A stretch of DNA of 64,000 bases from Chitinophaga niabensis (GCF_900129465.1 NZ_FSRA01000002.1:2356001-2420000); one strand, 5' to 3'; positions 52,474 to 60,783 are shown, counted from the stretch's first letter. The notes: generated by a model from the sequence alone, not told the origin. A program made the numbers and translations.

Positions 52474-53346
52474 ATGAGTACTTCCCATGAGAAGGGGCTA
52501 AGCCTCGAAAATGCACTCCAAAGATTGCAGGAATCAGTAATTTCAAAACTATACGATTGTAATAAAGCCAAAATTATTGTTGAACCGCGAAAGATATTAA
52601 TTACACCTGAAGGAAATAAGGAGGAGATTGATCTTTATGTTGAGATTGAACATTCAGAGATTCACAAAACGATCTTAATTTTTGAATGCAAAAATTGGGA
52701 TTCCAAAAGTGTAGATAAAGATATTGTTACAGTTTTTGCAGACAAGATAGATCTGTGTGGTGCTCAGGATGGATATGTAATTGCAAAGAGTTTCACTTCT
52801 GGGGCCTACGCTAAAGCAAATGCTTATCCAAGAGTAAAATTGTTAGTAGCTACTGAAGATTTGGAAGCCGTAAAAAAAGTAGCAGAAATTGATATATCCT
52901 ATACTAAAGCTATTCCAACCCTATTAAAAGTTGATGTTTCCGGTTTTATGAATGAAGATGGAGTTTTTGTTGACCCATCTATGGAAATACCTCCAGATGT
53001 AACAATAATTCAACATGGAGTGGAGAGTTCTTTTAAAGAATATTTCGATAAGCGTTTCGATTTTGAGAACTTTATTAGAGATAGTATTAAACATGTTCAA
53101 GATATCGGGGATCAGAAAGCATTTTACGAGGTATCTAAAAACGAGCAGTGGGATTTCGAAGATAATTGTATCAAGTTTAGAGGTGAATTATTTCATAGTA
53201 TGAAATTGAAGGTTGGTATGCAAGTGTATTTTTGTAGAGCAAAATTCAATTATGCTTTTGATATAGAAAAAAATGGACAATACTGTCAGCAAGAGTTTGA
53301 GGATGAGAACGGAAGATCTGTAGTCGTTGATATTATAAGACACTAG
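52474..53346 (+). CDS. PD-(D/E)xK nuclease-like protein (Mrr-related)
   Basis: A 290-residue cytoplasmic protein. The N-terminal half has the endonuclease core order: a glutamate-rich helix, then EEIDLYVEIEH and ILIFECKNWDS, i.e. D-x(n)-E-x-K. This is the catalytic triad of the Mrr-like restriction endonuclease superfamily. After about residue 150 follows a second, uncharacterised beta-rich domain (VFVDPSMEIPPDVTIIQH and FCRAKFNYAFDIEKNGQY). A defence role is plausible, but it could also be a regulatory or repair nuclease. It is the last gene before the low-G+C gap at 53.35-53.76 kb. Confidence 0.7.
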   Translation: MSTSHEKGLSLENALQRLQESVISKLYDCNKAKIIVEPRKILITPEGNKEEIDLYVEIEHSEIHKTILIFECKNWDSKSVDKDIVTVFADKIDLCGAQDGYVIAKSFTSGAYAKANAYPRVKLLVATEDLEAVKKVAEIDISYTKAIPTLLKVDVSGFMNEDGVFVDPSMEIPPDVTIIQHGVESSFKEYFDKRFDFENFIRDSIKHVQDIGDQKAFYEVSKNEQWDFEDNCIKFRGELFHSMKLKVGMQVYFCRAKFNYAFDIEKNGQYCQQEFEDENGRSVVVDIIRH

Positions 53347-53765
53347 TGAATTAAATAACATTTGTTTTTTTTATGCAAATAAGCAATATTTGATTTAACA
53401 TTTTTCAATTACTAGATTTTCATTTTTAAGTTTTTTGACTATGTATACACCAATCATTGTCCCCTGGATTTGCATAATTATTATTATTGTATTTACTGTA
53501 AGAGTAATAATAAGACTGTTTAAAAGACCTATTGGCTCACCTATTTTAAAAAATTTATTTATTCGATTACAAAATATTATCAAACTGAAACGTAATAGCT
53601 AGAATATCTACCTCATAAAAAATGGTTACCATATTAAGTCTTATAAAAAATACAAAACCTCCTTTGTGCTAAGGAGGTTTTGTATATGAAAAATGTAAAA
53701 TTAGCTTCGCAGCTATTATTGCTAGTATAAATTTACTTAATTGTACTGCAATGTATTCGCATTAA
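53347..53765. other. Gene-free stretch between the nuclease and fecR
   Basis: About 420 bases of very A+T-rich DNA without a supported gene; the 62-codon open frame on the minus strand at 53395-53583 has no signal of coding. It contains the fecR terminator at 53651-53684. The right end of the mobile element may be here; no tRNA-derived repeat is visible. Confidence 0.5.
53651..53684 (-). terminator. Terminator of the sigma-fecR unit
   Basis: A perfect 14-base-pair stem TACAAAACCTCCTT / AAGGAGGTTTTGTA with six-base loop; on the minus strand it is followed by a T-rich stretch. Confidence 0.9.
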
Positions 53766-54884
53766 CTACTTGCAATGAATAGCACCGTCTTTTCTATACA
53801 AGGTTACTCTGCCTGTATTATTTAATATTTCCATCAAATTTTCTACAGGTTGATGCCGGTTAAATTTCCCCCTTAAGAGTAGTTTACTTATTGCTGGATT
53901 ATCCATTATAACCTGCTCATTATAACAACGGTTGATCATTTCAGCTATTTCAGATAATGATTCATCCTCAAAAAAATAAACTCCCTGCCTCCAGGAAAGG
54001 GTCGTAAAAGGGTGGAAATCTTGAACAGTTGCTGTACCGGCACTTTCATTTATCCTCGCTTCTTTACCTGGTACAAGTTCATACAATTTGCCAGCATTTT
54101 CTACAGCTACCTTGCCTTTTACTAATGATGTAACAGTAGTGCCTGTTTTATATGTGTTGACGTTAAATTCAGTACCTAATACCCTTATTTCTGTTCCCTT
54201 ACTATGTACAATGAATGGTTTATCCGGATCAGGTGCAATATTAAAATAGGCTTCCCCATCTATATATACTTCGCGCTTTTCATCTGTAAACTTTAATGGA
54301 AAACGAATACTTGACACGCTGTTAAGCCAAACTTCTGAACCATCCGCTAAAATCACTTTATAATCTAATTTGGGAGGTACTTTCAACGTGTTCCAACCTC
54401 CTGGATAGTCCTTATTATCAATACGAAGCACCCTATTCTGGTTGTTTAATTGAGCATCGCCTGCTACAATCTTTTGAGTGCCAGTATCTTGTAATAAAAT
54501 TTGTTGACCGTTAGCCAATTGAAGCGTTAGTTCATTATTTTGAGCTAATTTATTAACCGAACTTTGAGTATTATTCTTGAAAGCAAAATATCCACCAACA
54601 ACAAGTATTGGAATAAATACCGCAGCAGCTGCCCAACGTCTAATCTTGACTTTACGCTGATACACCTTATTGCGCTGCTTAACCAGCAACAAACTTTCCT
54701 CCACATTTATCTTCCCCATCATTTCCTTAGCTTGATCCTCTGGAACAGATTTTTTTATTTGTTTCTGCATCTCCTGTGCTTCAGGATCTTCGGCTAAAAT
54801 AGCCTCCAGTTCAATACGCTCCTGATCAGTTATCTGATCATAATGCTCTCTTAGCAGTAATGTATAAAGATCAAGTCTATCCAT
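53766..54884 (-). CDS. FecR-family anti-sigma factor
   Basis: A 372-residue inner-membrane anti-sigma factor starting at the ATG at 54884 (MDRLDLYTLL); the longer frame begins at 54899. A single span is at about residues 81-103 (WAAAAVFIPILVVGGYFAF), the FecR domain follows (LADGSEVWLNSVSSIRFP, IDGEAYFNIAPD, VLGTEFNVNTYKTG), and DUF4974 is at the C-terminus. It follows the ECF sigma gene in the usual order. No SusC transporter lies next to it; its target is probably among the divergent and neighbouring genes of the peptide cluster (inference). Confidence 0.93.
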   Translation of the reverse strand: MDRLDLYTLLLREHYDQITDQERIELEAILAEDPEAQEMQKQIKKSVPEDQAKEMMGKINVEESLLLVKQRNKVYQRKVKIRRWAAAAVFIPILVVGGYFAFKNNTQSSVNKLAQNNELTLQLANGQQILLQDTGTQKIVAGDAQLNNQNRVLRIDNKDYPGGWNTLKVPPKLDYKVILADGSEVWLNSVSSIRFPLKFTDEKREVYIDGEAYFNIAPDPDKPFIVHSKGTEIRVLGTEFNVNTYKTGTTVTSLVKGKVAVENAGKLYELVPGKEARINESAGTATVQDFHPFTTLSWRQGVYFFEDESLSEIAEMINRCYNEQVIMDNPAISKLLLRGKFNRHQPVENLMEILNNTGRVTLYRKDGAIHCK

Positions 54885-54932
54885 ACTTATATAAAACAAA
54901 AAAAGATGTAAAAGGGGTGAATCAAATGTAAT

Positions 54933-55433
54933 TTATCTTGTTAAAATTGATTTTCTTAAGCTGGAAAGCCCAAGTTTAATGTGTGTTTTTAACGAATTTA
55001 TTGAGATCCCCATCCGTCCTGCAGCCTGTTTGTACTGTAATTGCTGGAAAAAAACCAATTCCATAGCTTTTTGACGTTGAGGAGGTAGCGATTCCATCAA
55101 TTTTTTCAGATTCTTTTGTTCCTCTTTTTCACCTGGATAAGAAAATGCTGTTTCATCTGATAAAAAAGTCATTATTTTAATTGAATTTCTCTTCCTTTTT
55201 CGGGCATTTATGGCATGCAAACATCTGTTATGGACTGCCTTATATAGGTATCCCTTCAAATTGCTTTCAGGTGGTGTTTCCCTGGCTAATAGGGAGATAA
55301 AGACGCTTTGTACTATATCTCTTGCTTCCTCCACATCTCCCAACATTTGATGGGCGTGCATGCAAAGCACAGGATAAGTACTCCTAAATGTAGCATCAAA
55401 TAGTTCATTATCGATTGAACTTAATTCCTTCAT
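54933..55433 (-). CDS. ECF-type RNA polymerase sigma factor
   Basis: A 166-residue sigma factor. Region 2 (about 10-75) has DVEEARDIVQSVFISLLAR, and region 4 (about 110-160) has LQYKQAAGRMGISINSLKTHIKLGLSSLRK. The promoter at 55471-55502 precedes it. It would be held by the FecR encoded downstream. Candidate regulon: the MauE, peptide and TlpA-DUF3738 genes to the right. Confidence 0.93.
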   Translation of the reverse strand: MKELSSIDNELFDATFRSTYPVLCMHAHQMLGDVEEARDIVQSVFISLLARETPPESNLKGYLYKAVHNRCLHAINARKRKRNSIKIMTFLSDETAFSYPGEKEEQKNLKKLMESLPPQRQKAMELVFFQQLQYKQAAGRMGISINSLKTHIKLGLSSLRKSILTR

Positions 55434-55470
55434 TTATCAATAAATATCTGTAATTCAGTTAGTTAACAGC

Positions 55471-55502
55471 CAAATTTAGCTATTTCCAATGTTAATGACA
55501 AC
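55471..55502 (-). promoter_or_regulatory. Promoter of the sigma-fecR unit
   Basis: On the minus strand GTTG (55499-55502) is followed after 20 bases by TAAATTTG (55471-55478), which matches the Bacteroidota -7 consensus. Confidence 0.55.
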
Positions 55503-55550
55503 TTCTTTAACAGTATTAACAATACTCTCCTTGTTCACTACCTGAGTAGC

Positions 55551-55690
55551 CATTGTCCCTTTGGTGGTCTGTTATCGACTCCGCAAGTGCTGTACAGTCC
55601 CCGAATGATACTTTCCGCCGGGGGCCATTACATAAGATCACTAGCGGGACTACAGCTTCCGTGTGGTGGTCTGTTTATCGACCCCGCAGG
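55551..55690. repeat. Repeated intergenic block, copies 1 and 2, with hairpins
   Basis: Two copies of the unit GGTGGTCTGTTTATCGACCC (with variations) lie at 55551-55586 and 55661-55690. Each can form a hairpin in which CTGYGG.GGTC pairs with GACCCCGCAG. Between them, CCCCG...CGGGG at 55599-55624 forms another hairpin, followed by a single degenerate copy of the 21-base unit seen three times at 59658-59720. The same elements occur in front of both TlpA-DUF3738 genes. The spacer between sigma (leftward) and mauE (rightward) is 590 bases and otherwise empty. Confidence 0.7.
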
Positions 55691-56023
55691 AGTTAAAAGA
55701 GATTATTCGTGACACGTGAAAGGTCTCTTGGTTAGGACTCAGAATAATGATTTTAGAATAAAATTTTCACTGCTGTCGTTTTACAGTAGGTGATAGTAGT
55801 TTTGAGTTATCAAAGAGACACAGCAAAATTAGTAACCATTTAGCACAGACAGGACCTAGCCATTGAGACAGTTACCCAGATCCTTTATTTAGGGTTTTAT
55901 CATTAGCATTTTCTCATTAAACCACGTATATATTAGCCTCATAATTTTACATAAATATTTATTTAGGAAAACCCAATACAAAATATTTAAGTCTTTATCC
56001 CAAGTTGGACTAAAACATATTTT

Positions 56024-56470
56024 ATGATGCGCAAGATTATTATTGAAATCATTTGTATTTCTTTTATCCTTCTATTTGTTTACACGGCTGTCTCCAAATT
56101 TATTGATTACGATAATTTTAGAGGCATCATAGGCCAATCTCCGTTAATTACAAAGTTTGCCACTCCTTTATCTTTCATTGTTCCTATTGGAGAAATTGTA
56201 ATTGCATTAATGCTGGCAATACCTCGCTATCGCTTAAAAGGTTTATATGCATCTTTTGCAGCTATGGTGCTTTTTACTACGTACATTATTGTACTAGTCA
56301 CTTTATCTGAGAAAGTGCCTTGTTCATGCGGTGGAGTTATACAACGTATGTCCTGGACACAACACCTTTATTTTAATATATTCTTTGTTCTTGTTGCTTT
56401 AGTAGGAATTGTTCTACAAACAAAAGCAGAAGGGAATACACCTAATGGTCCTCGTTTTGCCAATGCTTAA
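56024..56470 (+). CDS. MauE/DoxX-family redox-associated membrane protein (paralogue)
   Basis: A 148-residue inner-membrane protein with four spans (about 6-24, 46-66, 74-92 and 115-135) and the signature VPCSCGG at residues 99-104 (C100, C102). It matches the protein at 8965-9414 in size, layout and motif. It is the first gene of the rightward peptide cluster and may pass oxidising or reducing equivalents to the periplasm for the cysteine-rich proteins. That role is inference from context. Confidence 0.85.
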   Translation: MMRKIIIEIICISFILLFVYTAVSKFIDYDNFRGIIGQSPLITKFATPLSFIVPIGEIVIALMLAIPRYRLKGLYASFAAMVLFTTYIIVLVTLSEKVPCSCGGVIQRMSWTQHLYFNIFFVLVALVGIVLQTKAEGNTPNGPRFANA

Positions 56471-56500
56471 ATACTTATAAGCTTTATTAACTTTTTTAAG

Positions 56501-57571
56501 ATGAAAATTAACAAAATAGCCAAGTTTGTAATTATTTGTATTGCTACATGTGGGGGGCTCGTACTTATTCTTTATGCATTTATGCCTAGACCGAATTCAA
56601 TTAAGAACGGATTTGTACGAAATATAATCCCTGCAAAAGCAAAACTTGAAAAAGTACTTGATACTAAATATACAGCGTATTATTTCGCAGGTAATACTGA
56701 TCACCATATTTATTTGGGAAATTATTCTTCAGCCATGCATATACTTGTGGTAAATAGTGATCTAACTGATACTACTACCTACACACAACACCTGGAAAAG
56801 AATGAAAAGGGTGCTTGGAAGCTTGCAAGACTAATTGTAGACTCCCCAACTGTATATATTTCTGATGGGATTACACCTGCAATTTACAGAAGTAATTTGC
56901 ATGAACTAAGTCTTTCAAAGTATTTTGAGAGGTCTTGTTTTTTTACATCTGCTATTAACGTTTCTCCAAATTCATTTTTAGTAAAAGGGGTGAAGAATAA
57001 AGAGAATCTTCTATTAAAAGTAACTAATGATAGTCCTTATGTGAAACCTATGCCCAACGTTTTGGAAAAACAGGTTGATGGACTTTTTTGTACCGATGGA
57101 ACTTTAATAATTGATCCTGAAACCAAAAATTTAATTTACCTCTATTATTACCGGAACGAATTTTTAAAGCTAGATACCAGCCTAAATATAATTTATAAGG
57201 GTCATTCCATAGATACTAATAGAGTAGCTCAAATTAAAATAGCTGATGTTACTTCGCACAGTAAAAGGATTATGTCTGCCCCACCTACATTTGTAAATAG
57301 GAGTGGTACAATTTATAAAAATCGCCTTTACATATCTTCTGCATTGAGGGCCGATAATGAACAATCAAAGGAATATAATAAAAATGAAACAATAGATGTA
57401 TACTCCTTAGAGAATGGCGAATACATAAATAGTTTTTACATGCCAAAGTTTAAAGGAGCAAAAGCCGAACAATATAGAATAGTGAATAATCGAATTATAG
57501 CAATCTATGAACATACATTATGTATGTATTCTTTACCAGAAGAAATTAATGATCATATAAGTATCAAGTAA
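56501..57571 (+). CDS. Membrane-anchored protein of unknown function, beta-propeller-like
   Basis: A 356-residue protein with an N-terminal membrane anchor (about 8-28, VIICIATCGGLVLILYAFM). The long periplasmic part has repeated strand pairs (HILVVNSDLTDTTTY, TPAIYRSNLHELSLSKYF, IDVYSLENGEYINSFYMPKF), similar to 6-bladed TolB-like propellers. It follows mauE by 30 bases and appears to be co-transcribed. I do not know a characterised relative. It could act as a scaffold or sensor for the peptides. Confidence 0.65.
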   Translation: MKINKIAKFVIICIATCGGLVLILYAFMPRPNSIKNGFVRNIIPAKAKLEKVLDTKYTAYYFAGNTDHHIYLGNYSSAMHILVVNSDLTDTTTYTQHLEKNEKGAWKLARLIVDSPTVYISDGITPAIYRSNLHELSLSKYFERSCFFTSAINVSPNSFLVKGVKNKENLLLKVTNDSPYVKPMPNVLEKQVDGLFCTDGTLIIDPETKNLIYLYYYRNEFLKLDTSLNIIYKGHSIDTNRVAQIKIADVTSHSKRIMSAPPTFVNRSGTIYKNRLYISSALRADNEQSKEYNKNETIDVYSLENGEYINSFYMPKFKGAKAEQYRIVNNRIIAIYEHTLCMYSLPEEINDHISIK

Positions 57572-57574
57572 TTC

Positions 57575-57627
57575 TTATTGCAATAAGGTCAGGAGTAGCT
57601 GAAAACCTGTATAAAAGAGTAGGCATT
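57575..57627 (+). promoter_or_regulatory. Conserved leader of the first peptide gene
   Basis: A palindrome TTATTGCAATAA (57575-57586) is followed by a 27-base block starting GAAAACCTGTATAAAAGAG (57601-57627). Both are repeated exactly at 60368-60418, and CCAAATTAGTTTT before the start codon is also shared. A looser version (CTGAAAGCCTGATAAAAGAAT) precedes the gene at 59936. It is probably a common promoter or 5' leader. No consensus TAnnTTTG is seen, so an ECF-dependent promoter is possible. Confidence 0.6.
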
Positions 57628-57650
57628 ATTAATGATTCCAAATTAGTTTT

Positions 57651-57947
57651 ATGAAAAAGAAACTGTTTTTAGCTGCTGCTGCATTTATGCTGGCAATTGG
57701 TGGCGCATTTGCATCTCAATTATTGCTTCCTGAACCAGGTTTCAGTAAAAAAGCTGATGTTTCCATCCCTACTGGTGTACAACAAGATCTTTGTGAAGTA
57801 AGGGAAGAATGTGATGGTGGAACTTTTGCTTGTACTGCAGATTTCCAAGAAGGTGCTATCATCTATACTAACGTTCAATTGTATGGACTTAGCAATCCTG
57901 CTGACGTAACTACCTGCACAGTTGCTCTTACAAGGTCAATCCCTTGA
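57651..57947 (+). CDS. Secreted four-cysteine DUF6520-like protein 1
   Basis: A 98-residue exported protein; signal peptide residues 1-21 (KKKLFLAAAAFMLAIGGAFA), mature about 77 residues. Cysteines at 48, 54, 61 and 89 in the order C-x5-C-x6-C-x27-C, with the family landmarks ECDGG, CTADFQEG, YTNVQLYGL and a C-terminal TRSIP. It probably folds with two disulfides. The gene is preceded by the conserved leader at 57575 and ends at a bidirectional terminator. The biological role is unknown. Confidence 0.8.
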   Translation: MKKKLFLAAAAFMLAIGGAFASQLLLPEPGFSKKADVSIPTGVQQDLCEVREECDGGTFACTADFQEGAIIYTNVQLYGLSNPADVTTCTVALTRSIP

Positions 57948-57962
57948 TAGTCTCAATTTTAC

Positions 57963-57997
57963 AAGTTGAACTGGTAGTTTTTCTACCAGTTCAACTT
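57963..57997. terminator. Bidirectional terminator between peptide 1 and TlpA-like 1
   Basis: A perfect 15-base-pair stem AAGTTGAACTGGTAG / CTACCAGTTCAACTT around a TTTTT loop. Confidence 0.88.
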
Positions 57998-58011
57998 AGA
58001 ATTATTGTTTA

Positions 58012-59373
58012 TTATTTTTGATCCGAGATAACCAAAACTTTCATCTCTCTCTCTTCCTTAACAAGATCCAAACCATATTTCTGCAGTTCCCTTTTTACCT
58101 GGTGTATATCAGACATTAATGCATCAATTTTAAGGTCTACATTGCCTGTGATGCCTGTTTCGTCAATTAGTGTTACAAGGCTCATTTCATTTATATACCT
58201 ATCTAACAAATAGGGTAATTGTGACCATTTAAAATTTCCAAATGTCACACCTGTTATCTCCCCTTTATACACTATTGGTCCTCCCTTTGTTTTAAGTCTT
58301 TCGTGTGAATAATTTTTAGCAGTTAATTTCCAGATTGGCATTTTCCGGTTTTCTACTGTTACCTTATATCCAAAATAGCCTTCTAAATCTCCTTGCATTC
58401 TTTTCATTAAGCCTTCCTTAGTTGCTAATTCTTTAGGAACATCTAAACTATAATTGTATAACCCTTTAAGTTGTCTATCACTCCAAATAAATAAGGACGT
58501 GTCTTTCAGGTTTAAAATGGGTTGTCTATACACCTTTTCGTATAAGCTATCTCCTCTAATCCAATGGTGTTTACCAAAGTAGGCCAGGTTGTAAAATAGG
58601 TTTAATGGAATTCCAGCTACTTTGTACCCTTTTCTAATATATATATCAGAGTTAAGTTGATAGTCAATGCTTTGGAGGAAAAAATCTTGGTTAGTGAATT
58701 TTGTCAGGCTGGATTGGAACAATATCAAAGAATCGGATGGCTTGGGATGCATATTATTAATGCCTGCAGAGAATTTTTCTCTATCTTTTGGATATAATAG
58801 TACTGATTTTCTATCTATTAGTTGCCGCATTTTCTCTTCAGTTAAATCTCGTCCATCTGTTATTGCAACTAATGTGCCCTCCGGATTTATAATAAAAACG
58901 CATGGGAAGGACCATACATTCCATTTTTTTATGATTATTGAATCATAAGCTGAAACTAAATTTTTAAGCTTTTTTTCTTTATTAAAATCGTCATAGACTT
59001 GCACTATTGAATTCCCTCCAACTCGATTTGCATTATATCCTACTAATAGGAATTGAACTTTGTCTTTGAATTTTTCTTGCAATTCATTTACATGGGGAAA
59101 GCTTTTTATGCAGACAACGCACCCTTTAAACCAAAGATCTAGGATTAACCATTTTCCCTTGAAATCATTCAAAGATGCTTTAGTGGTTTTGTAGTTTGTT
59201 ATATAATCTAATGTGAAATCCGGCATAGGCTTTCCTATTTCTGGATTTTCAAGTTTTATTGTCCTGGACTCATAAGAATTATTCGTTGCCATTCCCACCT
59301 GGCCCATTACTAAATTTGTTATAGTTGTTAAACTGGCTACCAGAAATAATAACTTATGTTTTTTCATCTTCAA
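58012..59373 (-). CDS. TlpA-type thioredoxin fused to DUF3738-like domain, copy 1
   Basis: A 453-residue exported protein. Signal peptide ends near VMGQ. A TlpA/thioredoxin domain follows (about 45-205), with redox motif C85-V-V-C88 in WFKGCVVCIKSFP and the cis-proline segment WSFPCVFIINPEG. The C-terminal part (about 230-450) resembles the DUF3738 / TIGR03435 family, with GYKVTVENRKMPIWKLTAK, TLIDETGITGNVDLKID and a closing EMKVLVISD. It is convergent with peptide 1 and separated from the next peptide genes by the repeated intergenic block. Likely a periplasmic disulfide oxidoreductase for the cysteine-rich peptides (inference). Confidence 0.82.
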   Translation of the reverse strand: MKMKKHKLLFLVASLTTITNLVMGQVGMATNNSYESRTIKLENPEIGKPMPDFTLDYITNYKTTKASLNDFKGKWLILDLWFKGCVVCIKSFPHVNELQEKFKDKVQFLLVGYNANRVGGNSIVQVYDDFNKEKKLKNLVSAYDSIIIKKWNVWSFPCVFIINPEGTLVAITDGRDLTEEKMRQLIDRKSVLLYPKDREKFSAGINNMHPKPSDSLILFQSSLTKFTNQDFFLQSIDYQLNSDIYIRKGYKVAGIPLNLFYNLAYFGKHHWIRGDSLYEKVYRQPILNLKDTSLFIWSDRQLKGLYNYSLDVPKELATKEGLMKRMQGDLEGYFGYKVTVENRKMPIWKLTAKNYSHERLKTKGGPIVYKGEITGVTFGNFKWSQLPYLLDRYINEMSLVTLIDETGITGNVDLKIDALMSDIHQVKRELQKYGLDLVKEEREMKVLVISDQK

Positions 59374-59472
59374 GTGTTAGTATGTGAATATCAATTTGTT
59401 TTAATATAACCTTACTGCGCCATTGCCGCAGTAAAAGTCTCTCACATAATAAGACCCGAATAAAGAGGTTAG

Positions 59473-59577
59473 GGGTGAAGAACTTCCCCTATTTTACTGA
59501 AAATATTGCCCCGTTGGTGCTCTGCAATGCGGCCCGGAGGCATTGTCCCTGTGGCGGTCTGTTTATCGACCCCGCAG
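59473..59577. repeat. Repeated intergenic block, copy 3 (105 bases)
   Basis: Nearly identical, and of equal length, to 62243-62347. It begins GGGTGAAGAACTTCCC, a hairpin or terminator-like sequence, and continues through ACTGAAAATATTG to the hairpin unit (59541-59577). It lies in front of the TlpA-DUF3738 gene (leftward) and of the next peptide genes (rightward). The hairpin CCCCG...CGGGG at 59625-59649 follows. Confidence 0.75.
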
Positions 59578-59657
59578 TATATACCATTGACATCCATACA
59601 GTCCTTTTGGGCTCACTATGTTGACCCCGAATATTGCGTACAGCCGGGGTCCATTAG

Positions 59658-59720
59658 ATGAGACCTCCAGCAAGACTAATGAGACCTCCAGCAAGACTAA
59701 TGAGACCTCTAGCAAGACGA
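59658..59720. repeat. Three tandem 21-base repeats
   Basis: Unit ATGAGACCTCCAGCAAGACTA occurs three times head to tail (59658-59678, 59679-59699, 59700-59720). The third unit has two to three changes. A degenerate single copy is at about 55631-55652 (ATAAGATCACTAGCGGGACTA). They are in an intergenic region and belong to the same repeated set as the hairpin blocks. Confidence 0.85.
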
Positions 59721-59935
59721 GATTCGCAGAAGTAATAACATAAAAGAGTGATACTGTATGCTAACAGCAGTATTGGTTGTTAACTTTACATTTAACAGCT
59801 CCAGTTTAAGTTCCGCAAATAGAACATCCACTAACATCTCATCTCATAAGACTAGCTACACTACAACAAATTATAAGGACATCTGAAAGCCTGATAAAAG
59901 AATTGGCATATCCTTTTACCTTTCAATTTAGTACC

Positions 59936-60232
59936 ATGAAAAAGACATTTTTATTATCAGTTCTTGCATTTATAATGGCAACAGCAAGTGCATTTTCTTT
60001 CAAAAACGTAGATAGTGATTTATGTTATAGTAAGATAGTTGATGTCTCTACACCTAGTGGGGTTCAAGATTTTCCATGTGAACCAAGATTAGAGTGTGAT
60101 GGTGGGCCATTTGCATGTACAGCAGACTTTCAAGAAGGAATGATCATTTATACAAATATCCAATTGTATAGGCTAAACAATCCAACCGATATGACAGATT
60201 GCACAGTTGCTTGTACTAGATCTATACCCTAA
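59936..60232 (+). CDS. Secreted DUF6520-like protein 2, six cysteines
   Basis: A 98-residue exported protein; the open frame extends to 59903 but the ATG at 59936 (MKKTFLLSVLAF) gives a normal signal peptide. Cysteines at 30, 48, 54, 61, 89 and 93: the family four plus one early (LCYSK) and one late (VACTRS), which may make a third disulfide. Landmarks ECDGGPFACTADFQEG and YTNIQLYRLNNPTD. Confidence 0.8.
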   Translation: MKKTFLLSVLAFIMATASAFSFKNVDSDLCYSKIVDVSTPSGVQDFPCEPRLECDGGPFACTADFQEGMIIYTNIQLYRLNNPTDMTDCTVACTRSIP

Positions 60233-60367
60233 TCCAGGTTAAAATTTTGATAACAACTTGACTTTCGGTGATGATGGATGAACCATACTAGTTATATACT
60301 CAATCACAATATTTAGTTTCTCCGAAAGAGCATTATGCCTTATTATTTCAGCTTTCCATTAATGATT

Positions 60368-60418
60368 TTATTGCAATAAACAGGGGCATCCGAAAACCTG
60401 TATAAAAGAGTAGGCATT
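60368..60418 (+). promoter_or_regulatory. Conserved leader of peptide gene 3
   Basis: Copy of the leader at 57575-57627: TTATTGCAATAA at 60368-60379 and the 27-base block at 60392-60418, then CCAAATTAGTTTT before the ATG at 60444. Identity continues into the first codons (MKKKLFLA). Confidence 0.6.
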
Positions 60419-60443
60419 TTAATTAATTTTCCAAATTAGTTTT

Positions 60444-60719
60444 ATGAAAAAGAAACTGTTTTTAGCAGGTACAGCTTTCATGTTGGCCATTGGTGGTGCT
60501 TTTGCAACTCAATTATTACCACCGAATGGTTATTCAAAGCTTGTAGATGTGCCAAATCAGGGAGTACCTTGCAAAATTAGAAGCATTGAGTGTACAGGCG
60601 GTAATTTTGTTTGTAATGCAACATTCCAAGAAGGGGGAATTACCTACAATAACATTCCACTGTATGACTTAACTGCTACAGATGTTTGTGTTGAACTGCT
60701 GTCACAACCACTTCCTTAA
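60444..60719 (+). CDS. Secreted four-cysteine DUF6520-like protein 3
   Basis: A 91-residue exported protein with signal peptide KKKLFLAGTAFMLAIGGAFA, almost the same as in protein 1. Cysteines at 43, 50, 57 and 82 (C-x6-C-x6-C-x24-C). Landmarks RSIECTGGNFVCNATFQEGG, YNNIPLYDL and the end SQPLP. The likely recent duplication with protein 1 includes the leader. Confidence 0.8.
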   Translation: MKKKLFLAGTAFMLAIGGAFATQLLPPNGYSKLVDVPNQGVPCKIRSIECTGGNFVCNATFQEGGITYNNIPLYDLTATDVCVELLSQPLP

Positions 60720-60729
60720 TTCTCTTTGT

Positions 60730-60769
60730 TAATAAACTATAGCCGCTAAAGTGCGGCTATAGTTTATTA
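60730..60769. terminator. Bidirectional terminator between peptide 3 and TlpA-like 2
   Basis: Perfect 17-base-pair stem with TAAAGT loop: left arm 60730-60746, right arm 60753-60769. Confidence 0.88.
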
Positions 60770-60783
60770 AGATAACTTAGGAA

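Larger units (their letters stand above)
37411..53346. mobile_element. Integrative mobilizable element (right boundary uncertain)
   Basis: Integrase next to tRNA-Asp, an excisionase-like protein, MobC, relaxase and coupling protein, and a visibly lower G+C content than the DNA to the left, mark a mobile element. No VirB4, TraJ-like or other mating-pair genes are seen, so it would depend on another conjugative machinery. I searched the window to the right for a copy of the tRNA 3' end and found none; the element may end near 53.4 kb with a divergent site, or extend past the window and carry the peptide cluster as cargo. Confidence 0.6.

Noticed and set aside
37411..53346. Full conjugative element with its own mating apparatus
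   Set aside because: Only MobC, relaxase and coupling protein are found; no VirB4-like ATPase or other Tra proteins are encoded in the window.
53395..53583. Minus-strand open frame of 62 codons in the gap after the nuclease gene
   Set aside because: Extremely A+T-rich, hydrophobic by composition only, and without a ribosome binding site.
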